From: an uncultured Eubacteriales bacterium | GTDB lineage: Bacteria > Bacillota > Clostridia > Lachnospirales > Lachnospiraceae | Length of the DNA stretch: 9,640 nt | Assembly (NCBI GenBank): GCA_900313765.1 | Contig: OMSN01000051.1 | Coordinates: 1-9,640, forward strand | Direction: 5' to 3' | Shown here: positions 1 to 6,997 of the stretch, piece by piece | How the letters are laid out: each line of letters begins with the position of its first letter | How positions within the stretch are numbered: the stretch's first letter is position 1 | Position numbers and translations under genes: made by a program | The notes under the pieces: model-generated | The model's database searches: none | Told to the model about the DNA's origin: nothing | What the model saw: only the letters and a program-made list of their open reading frames with translations

Positions 1-498
1 AAGACCTTCGATCGGCATTGAGAAAAGTGTGGAAGATCCGTCATAGGTCGGATCGCAGAGTACATACATACTGAAGATAACATCGTCGATTGTCATCGGT
101 TCGCCGTCCGAGAAAACAATGTCATCGCGAAGAGTGAAATCATAGAAAACGGTGCCGTCTTCATTCTCGGTTACGACAATATCCGCCGGTCCGTAATAGG
201 TATAGTCTGTACCGTTATAATTGTTTGTCTCACCCTCGATACCATTGTAGATGATCTGTCCTACACGGTCCGTGGTGATCAGATTGACCTGGGTCATCAG
301 CCATGCATCCTGGTCATATGCTGTCTCTGAGAAAAACGGGGAGAACTTGCTGGAGAAATTGCTGTATCCAACGACCAGCACATCATCTCCGCCTTCTCTT
401 ACCGCTTCCGCCTCTGTCTCAGCCGCAAACGCGGTTGCAGAGAACATCATGGCAGCTGCCATGGCTGAAGCTACAATCCTCCATTTCCAGTTTCTCAT
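1..498 (-). CDS. Family 5 extracellular solute-binding protein (oligopeptide type), N-terminal 166 residues
   Basis: This is the start of a second peptide-type ABC binding protein; the rest lies beyond the left edge. The start ATG at 496-498 is preceded by AAAGGAGAG on the minus strand at good spacing. Residues 1-25 form a Sec signal peptide (RNWKWR, a hydrophobic stretch, then AFA-A), with a likely signal peptidase I site after A25 and no lipobox cysteine. The mature start is a short acidic tail (ETEAEA). The family 5 signature is clear at about residues 119-146: YDFTLRDDIVFSDGEPMT followed by IDDVIFSMYV, closely matching the equivalent segment of the full OppA in this window. It would bind peptides or similar solutes outside the membrane. 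It has its own predicted promoter, so it is probably not strictly part of the opp operon. The family is secure; the ligand and any partner permease are unknown. Lack of a lipid anchor is unusual for a Gram-positive binding protein. Confidence 0.88.
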   Translation of the reverse strand, partial: MRNWKWRIVASAMAAAMMFSATAFAAETEAEAVREGGDDVLVVGYSNFSSKFSPFFSETAYDQDAWLMTQVNLITTDRVGQIIYNGIEGETNNYNGTDYTYYGPADIVVTENEDGTVFYDFTLRDDIVFSDGEPMTIDDVIFSMYVLCDPTYDGSSTLFSMPIEGL

Positions 499-552
499 AC
501 CTCTCTCCTTTCATATTGCAATCTATAGAGTTACATTAAAAATATTGTACTT

Positions 553-582
553 ATTCTACTATAGGTTTAAACAAGACGTCAA
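553..582 (-). promoter_or_regulatory. Predicted sigma-A promoter of the second binding protein gene
   Basis: On the minus strand, TTGACG (582-577) and TAGAAT (558-553) are separated by 18 bases, giving a start about 48 bases upstream of the ATG at 498. The -35 box is preceded by the near-palindrome CAATTTAATTG. An AT-rich inverted repeat, ACTGTTT-TT-AAACAGT (593-608), sits just upstream and could be an operator. It has no following T tract, so I do not call it a terminator. This is prediction from sequence alone. Confidence 0.5.
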
Positions 583-614
583 TTTAATTGTCACTGTTTT
601 TAAACAGTTTTCAG

Positions 615-1208
615 TCACTGTTTCGGAACCGTTTTCCATACCAGTTTCTTCTGGAGATACCAGGCTGCCAGATACGCGGCAGATGACAGGATCTGGAGGA
701 TCAGAAACAGGATGCTCCCGACTGCGGAGTCGGGAGTCGCCGGGCTGGTCCATCCGCCGGAGAATGCAGCAAGCCCGATTCTTCCCGCCACACACAGTAA
801 ACTGGAAATGATCCCCCAGATCAGGCACGGTCCAAGCCCCAGCATATGCTTTGTATGGTGATGTTTCCACATCCGCCCCTTTCCTGCGCTGACTGCAAAC
901 AGATGCCGGACGCAGAGGCAGGCTGCAAACACTGAACTGGCGTAGGGAATCAGAACGTAGAAACAGCCTTCCATGCCGGTCCCGCGGATACATCCGCAGA
1001 CGATACAGCAGGCTGCAGCAAGAATCAGCAGACACCACAGACCGCAGATCACACGCCTGCGCTCCTTCGCGCTCAGGGTGCACTCCATCCATTCGCCTTC
1101 GTAGACCCAGTTCCCGGAAGCATCCTGCCGGATGTCGTTCAGATGTTCTGTCTTCTTCCTTGCCCTCACCTGCGACTGGTTCTTCTGGAACTGCAGGTAG
1201 CTTCTCAT
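615..1208 (-). CDS. Cysteine-rich four-helix integral membrane protein of unknown function
   Basis: I do not recognise this 197-residue protein. Its start is well supported: AAGGAGG at 1224-1218 lies 9 bases before ATG 1208. The first 50 residues are basic and soluble and contain the segment DASGNWVYEGEW (29-40). Four hydrophobic segments follow at about 53-74, 82-106, 122-149 and 163-185. The basic loop KGRMWKHHHTKH (110-121) lies between helices 2 and 3, so by the positive-inside rule both ends are probably cytoplasmic. Twelve cysteines are present, nearly all in or next to the first three helices, including CC at 67-68 and CGC at 71-73. It lies between the oppA terminator and the second binding protein and has its own predicted promoter. 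It is too small to be a transporter permease of the opp type. A sensor, accessory or stress-related role is possible, but nothing in the sequence decides this. Confidence 0.8.
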   Translation of the reverse strand: MRSYLQFQKNQSQVRARKKTEHLNDIRQDASGNWVYEGEWMECTLSAKERRRVICGLWCLLILAAACCIVCGCIRGTGMEGCFYVLIPYASSVFAACLCVRHLFAVSAGKGRMWKHHHTKHMLGLGPCLIWGIISSLLCVAGRIGLAAFSGGWTSPATPDSAVGSILFLILQILSSAAYLAAWYLQKKLVWKTVPKQ

Positions 1209-1246
1209 ATGTTGCTTCCTCCTTCACACTGCTGTCTGGATCATTG

Positions 1247-1261
1247 TAATCAGTCTGATTA
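1247..1261. repeat. Perfect 15-base palindrome in the leader of the membrane protein gene
   Basis: TAATCAG-T-CTGATTA is a perfect inverted repeat with 7-base arms around one central base. It lies about 39 bases upstream of the ATG at 1208, downstream of the predicted promoter at 1314-1342. The size and symmetry suit a dimeric repressor site. It is too short and AT-rich to act as a terminator, and no T tract follows on either strand. The binding factor is unknown. Confidence 0.4.
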
Positions 1262-1313
1262 TTGGCTAGTACAGGATTGATACTTTTCTGCACATTGTGT
1301 TTCAGATGAAGTC

Positions 1314-1342
1314 AGTATACAACAAGATTGTTCAAAAGTCAG
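1314..1342 (-). promoter_or_regulatory. Predicted promoter of the four-helix membrane protein, with an inverted repeat over its -35
   Basis: On the minus strand CTGACT (1342-1337) and TATACT (1319-1314) are separated by 17 bases. The perfect inverted repeat TTGTTCA-8 bases-TGAACAA (1328-1349) encloses the -35 box and part of the spacer. The start would give a leader of about 100 bases, which also contains the palindrome at 1247-1261. The opp terminator ends just upstream at 1379, so an independent promoter is expected here. The -35 box matches consensus only 4 of 6. Confidence 0.45.
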
Positions 1343-1378
1343 TGAACAAGATACGGGAATCAGTAACCGTCATTTTCT

Positions 1379-1412
1379 AAAAAGGAGGACCGGTGCTTTC
1401 ACACCGGCCCTC
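1379..1412 (-). terminator. Rho-independent terminator of oppA / the opp operon
   Basis: On the minus strand an 11-base-pair stem, GAGGGCCGGTG with CACCGGTCCTC (one G-U pair), closes a 6-base loop TGAAAG and is followed by CTTTTT. It starts 34 bases after the oppA stop codon. The stem is GC-rich and the T run adjoins it directly, which is the standard intrinsic terminator form. It separates oppA from the membrane protein gene downstream. Confidence 0.9.
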
Positions 1413-1446
1413 TTCATAGTGCCTTTTCAGTTATACGTCGTTCTTC

Positions 1447-3495
1447 TTACTCTGCTGCTTCTGCATAGGAGAAGATGAAGTATCCGAGCGGAGTCCATCC
1501 GACGTTCTTCAGGTTCTTCAGGCAGTACTGCTGGGTGTAGAAGTACAGCGGGCAGACAGTCCAGCCGTCCTCTGCGAACAGAAGGTTCTCTGCCTTAGCC
1601 AGGAGTTCATCACGCTCTGCTCCACCCGGAAGAGCCTTCGCCTGGTTCACGAGATCGGTGTACTCGTCGTTCTCCCACTCACCATAGTTGTAACTGTTGC
1701 CGTTGGTGAAGAGTTCGATGTAGGTGCTGGCATCATCATAGTCAGCGATCCATCCAAGTCTTGCAAGGCCAAACTTGCCTTCGCCAAGGTTGTTGGTGTA
1801 GGTCTGCCACTCGGAGTTGTTCAGAGCCATCTGCAGTCCAAGGACGGAGTCAACATCAGACTGAACGGCCTCAGCGATTGCCTTGTGAGACTCAGAGGTG
1901 TTGAACTCATAATCGATGGTAGCATCCTTGTCATAACCGTCAGCAACTGCCTCTTCGACAAGCTGTACAGCGAGATCGCAGCGTCCGGAGTAGGTCTCCA
2001 GATCCGCATCCGGATAATTCTCAGCAAGCCAGTTGTACATCGGCTCTCCGACATACTCTGTCCACTCAGTTCCTTCGGAATTGGTGATGCCTGCAGCTGT
2101 GATACCGGTTGCCGGAACCTGTCCGCCCTGAGTTACGTTCTCAACGATGTTCTCACGGTCGATGCAGAGTGCGATTGCTGCGCGGACTCTCCAATCCGGG
2201 ATGTTCTTGGTGTGCATGTACAGATAGTAGGTACCAACCTGATCAGCGGAGAACGCATCACCGGACTCACGCAGGGACGCGATCTGGTCTACCGGAAGAT
2301 CATCAAAGAAGTCATACTCGTCTGCCTGATAGGAAGCAAGCTGGTTGGTCTGGCTATCGCTCAGGTACCATGTGATCTTGGACGGGCCGTTGCCGCCGCC
2401 ATAGTAGGTCGCGCTTCTGGTCATCTCCAGATAGCTGTCATGCTGCCAGTCGGTCAGCACATATGCGCCGTTGGTGACCATATTCTCAGGATTGGTCCAC
2501 TCGTTGCCAAACTCTTCGATCACATCCTGGCGCAGCGGCATAAGAGCTGCAAATGCGCAGATGCCAAGGAAGTACGGGCACTCAGCTTCGAGCTTGATCT
2601 CGAGGGTCTTGTCGTCGATAGCCTTGATACCAAGGGTATCCGGCTCTGCTTCGCCTGCCTGGATCGCAGCAGCATTCTCTACGATGCCGCCCAGCAGATA
2701 ACCGTAGTCAGCAGCGTTGGCCGGATCCACGATTCTCTTCCAGGAATATTCGAAATCAGCAGCGGTGACAGGCTGTCCGTCACTCCATACGATATCGTCA
2801 CGAAGAGTGAAGGTGTAGGTCAGTCCGTCTTCGGAAACCTCATAAGACTCAGCCTGGCCATATCCCGGCATGATGAGCTTAAGGTTATCATTGTTGTCGG
2901 ATGCATTGTCATCTGTCATGTCATACTTCATCAGACCTTCGAACAGATGCATTGCATAGGTTGCGCCGTCTACAGAAGACTCAAGGTTCGGATCCAGTGT
3001 CTCAGGCTCGGACGCGATGCAGGCTCTGACTTCAACGCCGTTGCCGACTTCTGTCGCTTCCGCCTCAGTCTCAGCAACTGCCGCTGCTGCTTCAGCTTCT
3101 GTCTCAACGACTGCCGCTGCTTCTTCAACCTCAGTCAGAACTTCTTCAACTGCCTCTGCAGCCTCTGTCTCAACCGCTGCAGCTGCTTCTTCTGCTTCGG
3201 TCATGACTGCTTCAACTGCCGGAGCTGCTTCTGTCTCAACGGCTTCTGCTGCTTCAACTGCCTCGGTTGCTGCAGTTTCAACTGCTGCTTCTGCTTCCGT
3301 GATCGCTGCTTCAACTGCTGCTGCCGCCTCAGTCTCAGCCACTGCTGCTGCCTCGGAAACCGCTTCGGATGCTTCCTCAACGACCGGAGCCTGTGTCTCC
3401 TTCGGTGCCTCGGTCTCTTTCTTGTTGCTGCTGCAACCAGTGAGAGCGAGGGCTGTCACAAGGACAGCTGCCACTGCTGCTCTGAACTTCTTCAT
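1447..3495 (-). CDS. oppA: OppA: oligopeptide/dipeptide-binding lipoprotein with long helical stalk
   Basis: This is the binding protein (SBP family 5) that captures peptides outside the cell and delivers them to OppBCDF. The start is set at 3495, not the in-frame ATG at 3501: AGGAGG (3509-3504) is 8 bases from the former and only 2 from the latter. The signal peptide ends in the lipobox LTGC with C21 as the lipid-attachment site. Residues 22-50 are a charged KETEAPKETQAP-type linker. Residues 52-150 are an Ala/Glu repeat with an exact 11-residue period. The binding domain runs from about 155 to 682; the family signature is at about 218-254, including YTFTLRDDIVWSDGQPVT, and SWKR at 251-254. 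At 682 residues it exceeds the usual 540-600, and the stalk accounts for the excess. It has its own promoter 3' of oppF and ends at a strong terminator, so it may be made in excess over the permease, as is common for binding proteins. Peptide specificity cannot be read from sequence. Confidence 0.93.
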   Translation of the reverse strand: MKKFRAAVAAVLVTALALTGCSSNKKETEAPKETQAPVVEEASEAVSEAAAVAETEAAAAVEAAITEAEAAVETAATEAVEAAEAVETEAAPAVEAVMTEAEEAAAAVETEAAEAVEEVLTEVEEAAAVVETEAEAAAAVAETEAEATEVGNGVEVRACIASEPETLDPNLESSVDGATYAMHLFEGLMKYDMTDDNASDNNDNLKLIMPGYGQAESYEVSEDGLTYTFTLRDDIVWSDGQPVTAADFEYSWKRIVDPANAADYGYLLGGIVENAAAIQAGEAEPDTLGIKAIDDKTLEIKLEAECPYFLGICAFAALMPLRQDVIEEFGNEWTNPENMVTNGAYVLTDWQHDSYLEMTRSATYYGGGNGPSKITWYLSDSQTNQLASYQADEYDFFDDLPVDQIASLRESGDAFSADQVGTYYLYMHTKNIPDWRVRAAIALCIDRENIVENVTQGGQVPATGITAAGITNSEGTEWTEYVGEPMYNWLAENYPDADLETYSGRCDLAVQLVEEAVADGYDKDATIDYEFNTSESHKAIAEAVQSDVDSVLGLQMALNNSEWQTYTNNLGEGKFGLARLGWIADYDDASTYIELFTNGNSYNYGEWENDEYTDLVNQAKALPGGAERDELLAKAENLLFAEDGWTVCPLYFYTQQYCLKNLKNVGWTPLGYFIFSYAEAAE
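3046..3342 (-). repeat. Nine-copy 33-base coding repeat (11-residue hendecads) in oppA
   Basis: The OppA stalk has the dipeptide Thr-Glu at residues 55, 66, 77, 88, 99, 110, 121, 132 and 143: nine in a row at exactly 11-residue spacing. In the best-kept part a Val starts each unit at 86, 97, 108, 119 and 130 (for example VETEAAPAVEA, VMTEAEEAAAA, VETEAAEAVEE). In the DNA the plus-strand anchor CTGTCTCAAC recurs at 3099, 3165 and 3231, which is 66 bases or two units apart. The composition (Ala, Glu, Val, Thr; a single Pro at 92) favours a continuous helix; 11 residues fit three helical turns. Expansion by repeat duplication is the likely origin. Confidence 0.85.
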
Positions 3496-3503
3496 ATCCA
3501 TTT

Positions 3504-3509
3504 CCTCCT
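3504..3509 (-). promoter_or_regulatory. Ribosome binding site that fixes the oppA start
   Basis: A perfect AGGAGG lies 8 bases before the ATG at 3495 and 2 bases before the ATG at 3501. Only the first spacing is workable, so OppA begins MKKFRAAVAA rather than MDMKKFRA. Confidence 0.8.
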
Positions 3510-3552
3510 AAATTGTATTGCGTACACCCATACGTGTAACTGAAAACGACCC

Positions 3553-3583
3553 TATTATACCAACTACCTGTATAATAACTCAA
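3553..3583 (-). promoter_or_regulatory. Internal oppA promoter with an 8-base inverted repeat over the -10
   Basis: On the minus strand TTGAGT (3583-3578) and a perfect TATAAT (3559-3554) are separated by 18 bases, with a leader of about 50 bases before oppA. The promoter overlaps the perfect inverted repeat TATTATAC-9 bases-GTATAATA (3553-3577), whose one arm holds the -10 box. This could be an operator, or chance symmetry of TATAAT-like sequence. No GC-rich terminator separates oppF from this promoter, so read-through from oppBCDF into oppA is also likely. Confidence 0.65.
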
Positions 3584-3602
3584 GTCTTTTAAACAAAATG
3601 AT

Positions 3603-4601
3603 TCAAGAACTCTTTTCCAGCATATGGCAGGCTGCATAGTGTCCCGGACTGTACTCCTTCAGTTCCGGCATCTCGCTCCTGCAGCGCTCCGTCGCGTACG
3701 GGCAGCGGGTATGGAACCGGCAGCCGGACGGCGGATTCAGCGGGCTGGGGATATCTCCCTGCAGCAGGATGCGCTGTCTGTGACGGTTCTTCTCCGGATC
3801 CGTCAGCGGTACGGCAGACAGAAGGGTCTGCGCATAGGGATGGATCGGATGCGCACACAGCTCATAGCTCTCTGCCAGTTCCACCAGACATCCCAGATAC
3901 ATGACGCCGATACGGTTGGAGATATGGCGCACGACTGAAAGATCATGGGCAATGAACAGATAGGTCAGGCCGATCTGTTCCTGCAGGTCCTCCAGCATGT
4001 TGACGACCTGCGACTGGATCGAAACGTCCAGTGCGGAGATCGGCTCATCGCACACAATAAACTCGGGTTCCACGGCAAGTGCACGGGCGATGCCGATACG
4101 CTGCTGCTGTCCTCCCGAAAACTCGTGAGGGAACCGGTTGGAATGCTCTGAATTCAGTCCGACCTTGGTCAACAGCTCGTTGATGCGGTCCTGACGGTCA
4201 TTCTTCGTGGCACAGATCTTGTGGATATCCAGTGCTTCCCCGACGATCTCACCGACTGTCATACGCGGATCCAGTGATGCGGACGGATCCTGGAAGATCA
4301 TCTGCATCTTGCGCCTGTACGGAAGCATATTCTCATGGATATTATTCTCGCTGTCATAGATGGTCTTGCCATCATAGATGATCTTTCCGGATGTCGGATG
4401 GTACAGCTGGATCAGCGTCCGGCCGAACGTAGTCTTGCCGCAGCCGGATTCTCCGACCAGTCCCAGTGTCTCACCTTTGAAGATATGAAGGCTGACATCC
4501 TGTACGGCCTGGACATGGTTCGTTTTGAACATGCCGGCCCGAACCGGGAAATACTTGCGGAGTTTTACAGTCTCTACCAGTTTTTTCTTCTGCTCACTCA
4601 T
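3603..4601 (-). CDS. oppF: OppF: ATP-binding subunit of the oligopeptide/dipeptide ABC importer
   Basis: This cytoplasmic ATPase pairs with OppD to power uptake. I set the start at 4601 ([10 protein letters not shown], 332 residues): GGAGGGAGG lies just upstream, while the in-frame ATG at 4628 has no such site. The start overlaps the oppD stop by 8 bases (ATGAGTGA), suggesting translational coupling. Motifs in order: Walker A GESGCGKT (50-57), Q-loop Q104, signature FSGGQQQR (161-168), Walker B IVCDEP with D185 and E186, and H-loop H219. The C-terminal oligopeptide-transporter extension begins around [12 protein letters not shown] (254-265) and holds C294, C300, C307 and C325. All ATPase motifs are intact. 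OppF and DppF share this layout, so the exact substrate class (oligo- or dipeptide) is open. Confidence 0.94.
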   Translation of the reverse strand: MSEQKKKLVETVKLRKYFPVRAGMFKTNHVQAVQDVSLHIFKGETLGLVGESGCGKTTFGRTLIQLYHPTSGKIIYDGKTIYDSENNIHENMLPYRRKMQMIFQDPSASLDPRMTVGEIVGEALDIHKICATKNDRQDRINELLTKVGLNSEHSNRFPHEFSGGQQQRIGIARALAVEPEFIVCDEPISALDVSIQSQVVNMLEDLQEQIGLTYLFIAHDLSVVRHISNRIGVMYLGCLVELAESYELCAHPIHPYAQTLLSAVPLTDPEKNRHRQRILLQGDIPSPLNPPSGCRFHTRCPYATERCRSEMPELKEYSPGHYAACHMLEKSS

Positions 4602-5622
4602 GGCTGCCTCCCTCCGGTCTGTTTCCATCTGCCTGCTGCATGCGCATCTCCTGCACCTGCTTCCAGCATGCGGATCTGTGGTTCTCTCCCACTTCCACCA
4701 TAGGAGGCTGATTATTCAGACACACTTTCATACAATGCTCACAGCGCGGACCAAAAGCACAGCCCTTCGGCGGATCCAGCAGATCCACAGGCGTACCTTC
4801 GATCGGGATCAGCCTTGTATGGGAAGTGTCCTCCAGGTTCGGCATGGAGCGGAGCAGGCCCTGTGTGTAGGGATGTGCCGGGCGGTAGAAGATATCATCC
4901 ACCGGTCCCTGCTCCATGATATGGCCGGCGTACATGACGCTCACCTTATCACAGATCTCTGCAACAACGCCCAGGTTATGCGTAATAAAGATGATCGCCA
5001 TTCCGGTCTGCTTCTGCAGATCCTTCATCAGTTCCAGTATCTGTGCCTGAATCGTGACATCCAGCGCTGTCGTCGGCTCATCGGCGATCAGGAGCTTCGG
5101 ATGGCAGATCAGAGCCATCGCGATCATGGCTCTCTGGCGCATACCGCCCGAGAACTCATGGGGATACTGATTCACACGGCGGTCCGCATTGTTGATGCCG
5201 ACCAGCTCCAGCATCTCGATCGCGCGTTTGTGCGCCTCATCTCTCGAGATGGACTTGTCATGGCACCGAAGTGCCTCCTCCAGCTGATTGCCGATCGTGT
5301 AGACCGGATTCAGGCACGTCATCGGGTTCTGGAAGATCATGCTGGCCTTCGTCCCGCGGAAGGCTCTCTTCTGCTCATCCGTGTATGCCAGCAGGTCCTC
5401 TCCCTCAAAGGTCACCGAACCTCCGATGATCTTGCCGGGGTTGGACAGCAGCCCCATGATCGAGTAGGCTTCTACGGACTTTCCGGAACCGGATTCTCCG
5501 ACGATGCCCATAACTTCATTTTCCTTCAAGTCATATGAGATCCCGTCTACTGCCTTCACCTCTCCGGCGGGCGTGTAGAACGAAACTCTCAGATCTCTAA
5601 CTTCCAGCAGATTCTCACTCAT
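4594..5622 (-). CDS. oppD: OppD: ATP-binding subunit of the oligopeptide/dipeptide ABC importer
   Basis: OppD is the second ATPase of the importer and would form a heterodimer with OppF under the OppBC permease. AAGGAGG lies 7 bases before the ATG at 5622, within the oppC stop region, with a 12-base gap after oppC. It is 342 residues, the usual length. Motifs: Walker A GESGSGKS (42-49), Q-loop Q98, signature FSGGMRQR (157-164), Walker B LLIADEP with D181 and E182, and H-loop H215. The C-terminal extension follows [13 protein letters not shown] (250-262) and carries C288, C294, C297, C301 and C319. Four of these have the same spacing as in OppF (C-x5-C-x6-C-x17-C). Related DppD/OppD proteins are known to hold a [4Fe-4S] cluster at C-terminal cysteines, so the same is plausible here. 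Both ATP sites of the pair look intact. Confidence 0.95.
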   Translation of the reverse strand: MSENLLEVRDLRVSFYTPAGEVKAVDGISYDLKENEVMGIVGESGSGKSVEAYSIMGLLSNPGKIIGGSVTFEGEDLLAYTDEQKRAFRGTKASMIFQNPMTCLNPVYTIGNQLEEALRCHDKSISRDEAHKRAIEMLELVGINNADRRVNQYPHEFSGGMRQRAMIAMALICHPKLLIADEPTTALDVTIQAQILELMKDLQKQTGMAIIFITHNLGVVAEICDKVSVMYAGHIMEQGPVDDIFYRPAHPYTQGLLRSMPNLEDTSHTRLIPIEGTPVDLLDPPKGCAFGPRCEHCMKVCLNNQPPMVEVGENHRSACWKQVQEMRMQQADGNRPEGGSHE

Positions 5623-5634
5623 GCTCCGCCCTCC

Positions 5635-6993
5635 TTAATTCTTCAGACGCGGATCCAGCGCGTCACGCAGACCGTCTCCGATCAGGTTCAGTGTCAATAC
5701 GATCAGGCTCAGCAGGATCGCAGGGAACAGCAGCCTGTACGGGAACAGCAGGAAGGTCTCCTTCGCATCCGAGCACAGAGAGCCCAGGGATGCCATGGGA
5801 GCCGAAACACCAAGTCCCAGATAGGACAGGAACGATTCAAGGAAGATCGCAGACGGGATCTGCAGGCACGTCTGGATGATCAGCTGTCCAACACAGTTCG
5901 GAAGCAGATGCCGGCGGATGATCCTGGAGGAAGATGCTCCGAGAACCGTAGCTGCCATGACATACTCCTGCTCCTTGAGCTGCAGGACCTGACCGCGGAT
6001 GATGCGGGCCATGCCGACCCAGTAAAGGAGTCCGAATGTGATAAAGATGCTGACGATACCAACGCCGAGTGTACTGAGGGCCTTCACAACGCCAAGACTG
6101 GAGCTGTCGAACCAGTTCTGCAGAGGCTCCTTGAGAACCACCTGCAGGAGCAGGACGATCAGGACATCCGGAATGGAATAGATCAGGTCGACGATTCTCA
6201 TCATGACAAAGTCGACCTTGCCGCCCGCAAAACCGGAGATCGAGCCATACAGGGCTCCGATGACCAGTACGATCAGGGCAGCGACAACACCGATGATGAT
6301 GGATACGCGGGATCCGTACATGCAGCGGGCCATCAGGTCACGTCCCTGGGAATCTGTTCCGAACACATGCGGAAAGACCTTGGTGGACAGTTCGATCACC
6401 TGCGCATCCTCAGCGGGAGTATCTGTGATCTCCACCGGGGTGACCTCCTTGAACGCACCGTCTTCCCAGTCTTTATCCTTCGCGATATAGACCTGGGGAT
6501 CTCCGTCCGCGTCAAAGACCAGCGTCGCCTTCTCCACCGCTTTGTCGATGGTAAATGCGTATGTCTTGCCGCCGGATGTGAAATACCAGTTTCCTTTCCG
6601 GATCGCTGATGCCGAACCGGCCTTCAGAGAGGTTGCATAGAAGCCGTCCGCACCATTTTTCATAAGGGTCTGTACCATCTGCTCTGTCTCGGAGTACTCC
6701 ATCGGTCCGAGTTTCTGCGCGCTGCGGTACTGCTCCTCATAGCTGTATTCAATAAACATCGGGCCGATAAAGGAGAACAGAAGGATCAGGATGAAGACGA
6801 ACAGAGAACCCATGGATACATGGTTCCTGCGGAACCGTCTCCAGGCATCCTGCCAGTAAGATACACTCTTGTGCATCTGGACCATCTTCTCTTTTTCACT
6901 CTCGGCAGCCTTCTCAAAATCCGCGTCCGTCAGGTTCTGCATCTGCAGGACCTTTTCCGGATCTGCCTGGAAGAGCTGAAATGCTTTTTTCAT
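5635..6993 (-). CDS. oppC: OppC: permease subunit with a large extracellular insertion
   Basis: OppC is one of two membrane subunits that form the peptide channel. The start is set at 6993 (MKKAFQLFQA, 452 residues), with AAGGGAG 9 bases upstream inside the oppB end and a 4-base gap after the oppB stop. A longer frame to 7059 lies within oppB and has no supported start. The N-terminal 50 residues are cytoplasmic and charged; TM1 is about 61-81. Residues about 82-206 are a large insertion placed outside the cell. The core resumes at FGTDSQGRD (211-219), typical of OppC/DppC, followed by TM2 (about 230-255), TM3 (265-287), TM4 (300-325) and the ATPase-coupling EAA loop (EYVMAATVLGAS, 343-354, to LLPN, 363-366), then the last helices. 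It ends GLRDALDPRLKN, as is normal for the family. Most OppC proteins have about 300 residues; the extra length is mainly the insertion. Confidence 0.94.
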   Translation of the reverse strand: MKKAFQLFQADPEKVLQMQNLTDADFEKAAESEKEKMVQMHKSVSYWQDAWRRFRRNHVSMGSLFVFILILLFSFIGPMFIEYSYEEQYRSAQKLGPMEYSETEQMVQTLMKNGADGFYATSLKAGSASAIRKGNWYFTSGGKTYAFTIDKAVEKATLVFDADGDPQVYIAKDKDWEDGAFKEVTPVEITDTPAEDAQVIELSTKVFPHVFGTDSQGRDLMARCMYGSRVSIIIGVVAALIVLVIGALYGSISGFAGGKVDFVMMRIVDLIYSIPDVLIVLLLQVVLKEPLQNWFDSSSLGVVKALSTLGVGIVSIFITFGLLYWVGMARIIRGQVLQLKEQEYVMAATVLGASSSRIIRRHLLPNCVGQLIIQTCLQIPSAIFLESFLSYLGLGVSAPMASLGSLCSDAKETFLLFPYRLLFPAILLSLIVLTLNLIGDGLRDALDPRLKN

Positions 6994-6997
6994 TTTC

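Noticed and set aside
3046..3342. Regular 33-base repeats that might suggest a CRISPR or other non-coding array.
   Set aside because: There are no distinct spacers; the period is in codon frame and produces a consistent 11-residue protein repeat inside oppA.
3496..3501. An earlier ATG for oppA at 3501 (MDMKKF).
   Set aside because: It lies only 2 bases from AGGAGG; the ATG at 3495 has the correct 8-base spacing.
1885..3543. A 552-residue open frame on the plus strand, antisense to oppA, and a shorter Ala/Ser-rich one at 3017-3511.
   Set aside because: They mirror the strongly supported oppA frame. Their length comes from its codon bias and the repetitive Ala/Glu codons; they have no ribosome binding site and no recognisable domain.
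4602..4628. An earlier ATG for oppF at 4628, and one for oppC at 7059.
   Set aside because: Neither has a ribosome binding site, and both would extend far into the upstream gene; the ATGs at 4601 and 6993 have good sites and give family-typical N-termini.
5908..6609. Open frames on the plus strand opposite oppC, and similar ones at 7169-7843 and 8625-9389.
   Set aside because: They are antisense shadows of genes with clear family motifs; their translations are charged, lack domains and have no plausible start signals.
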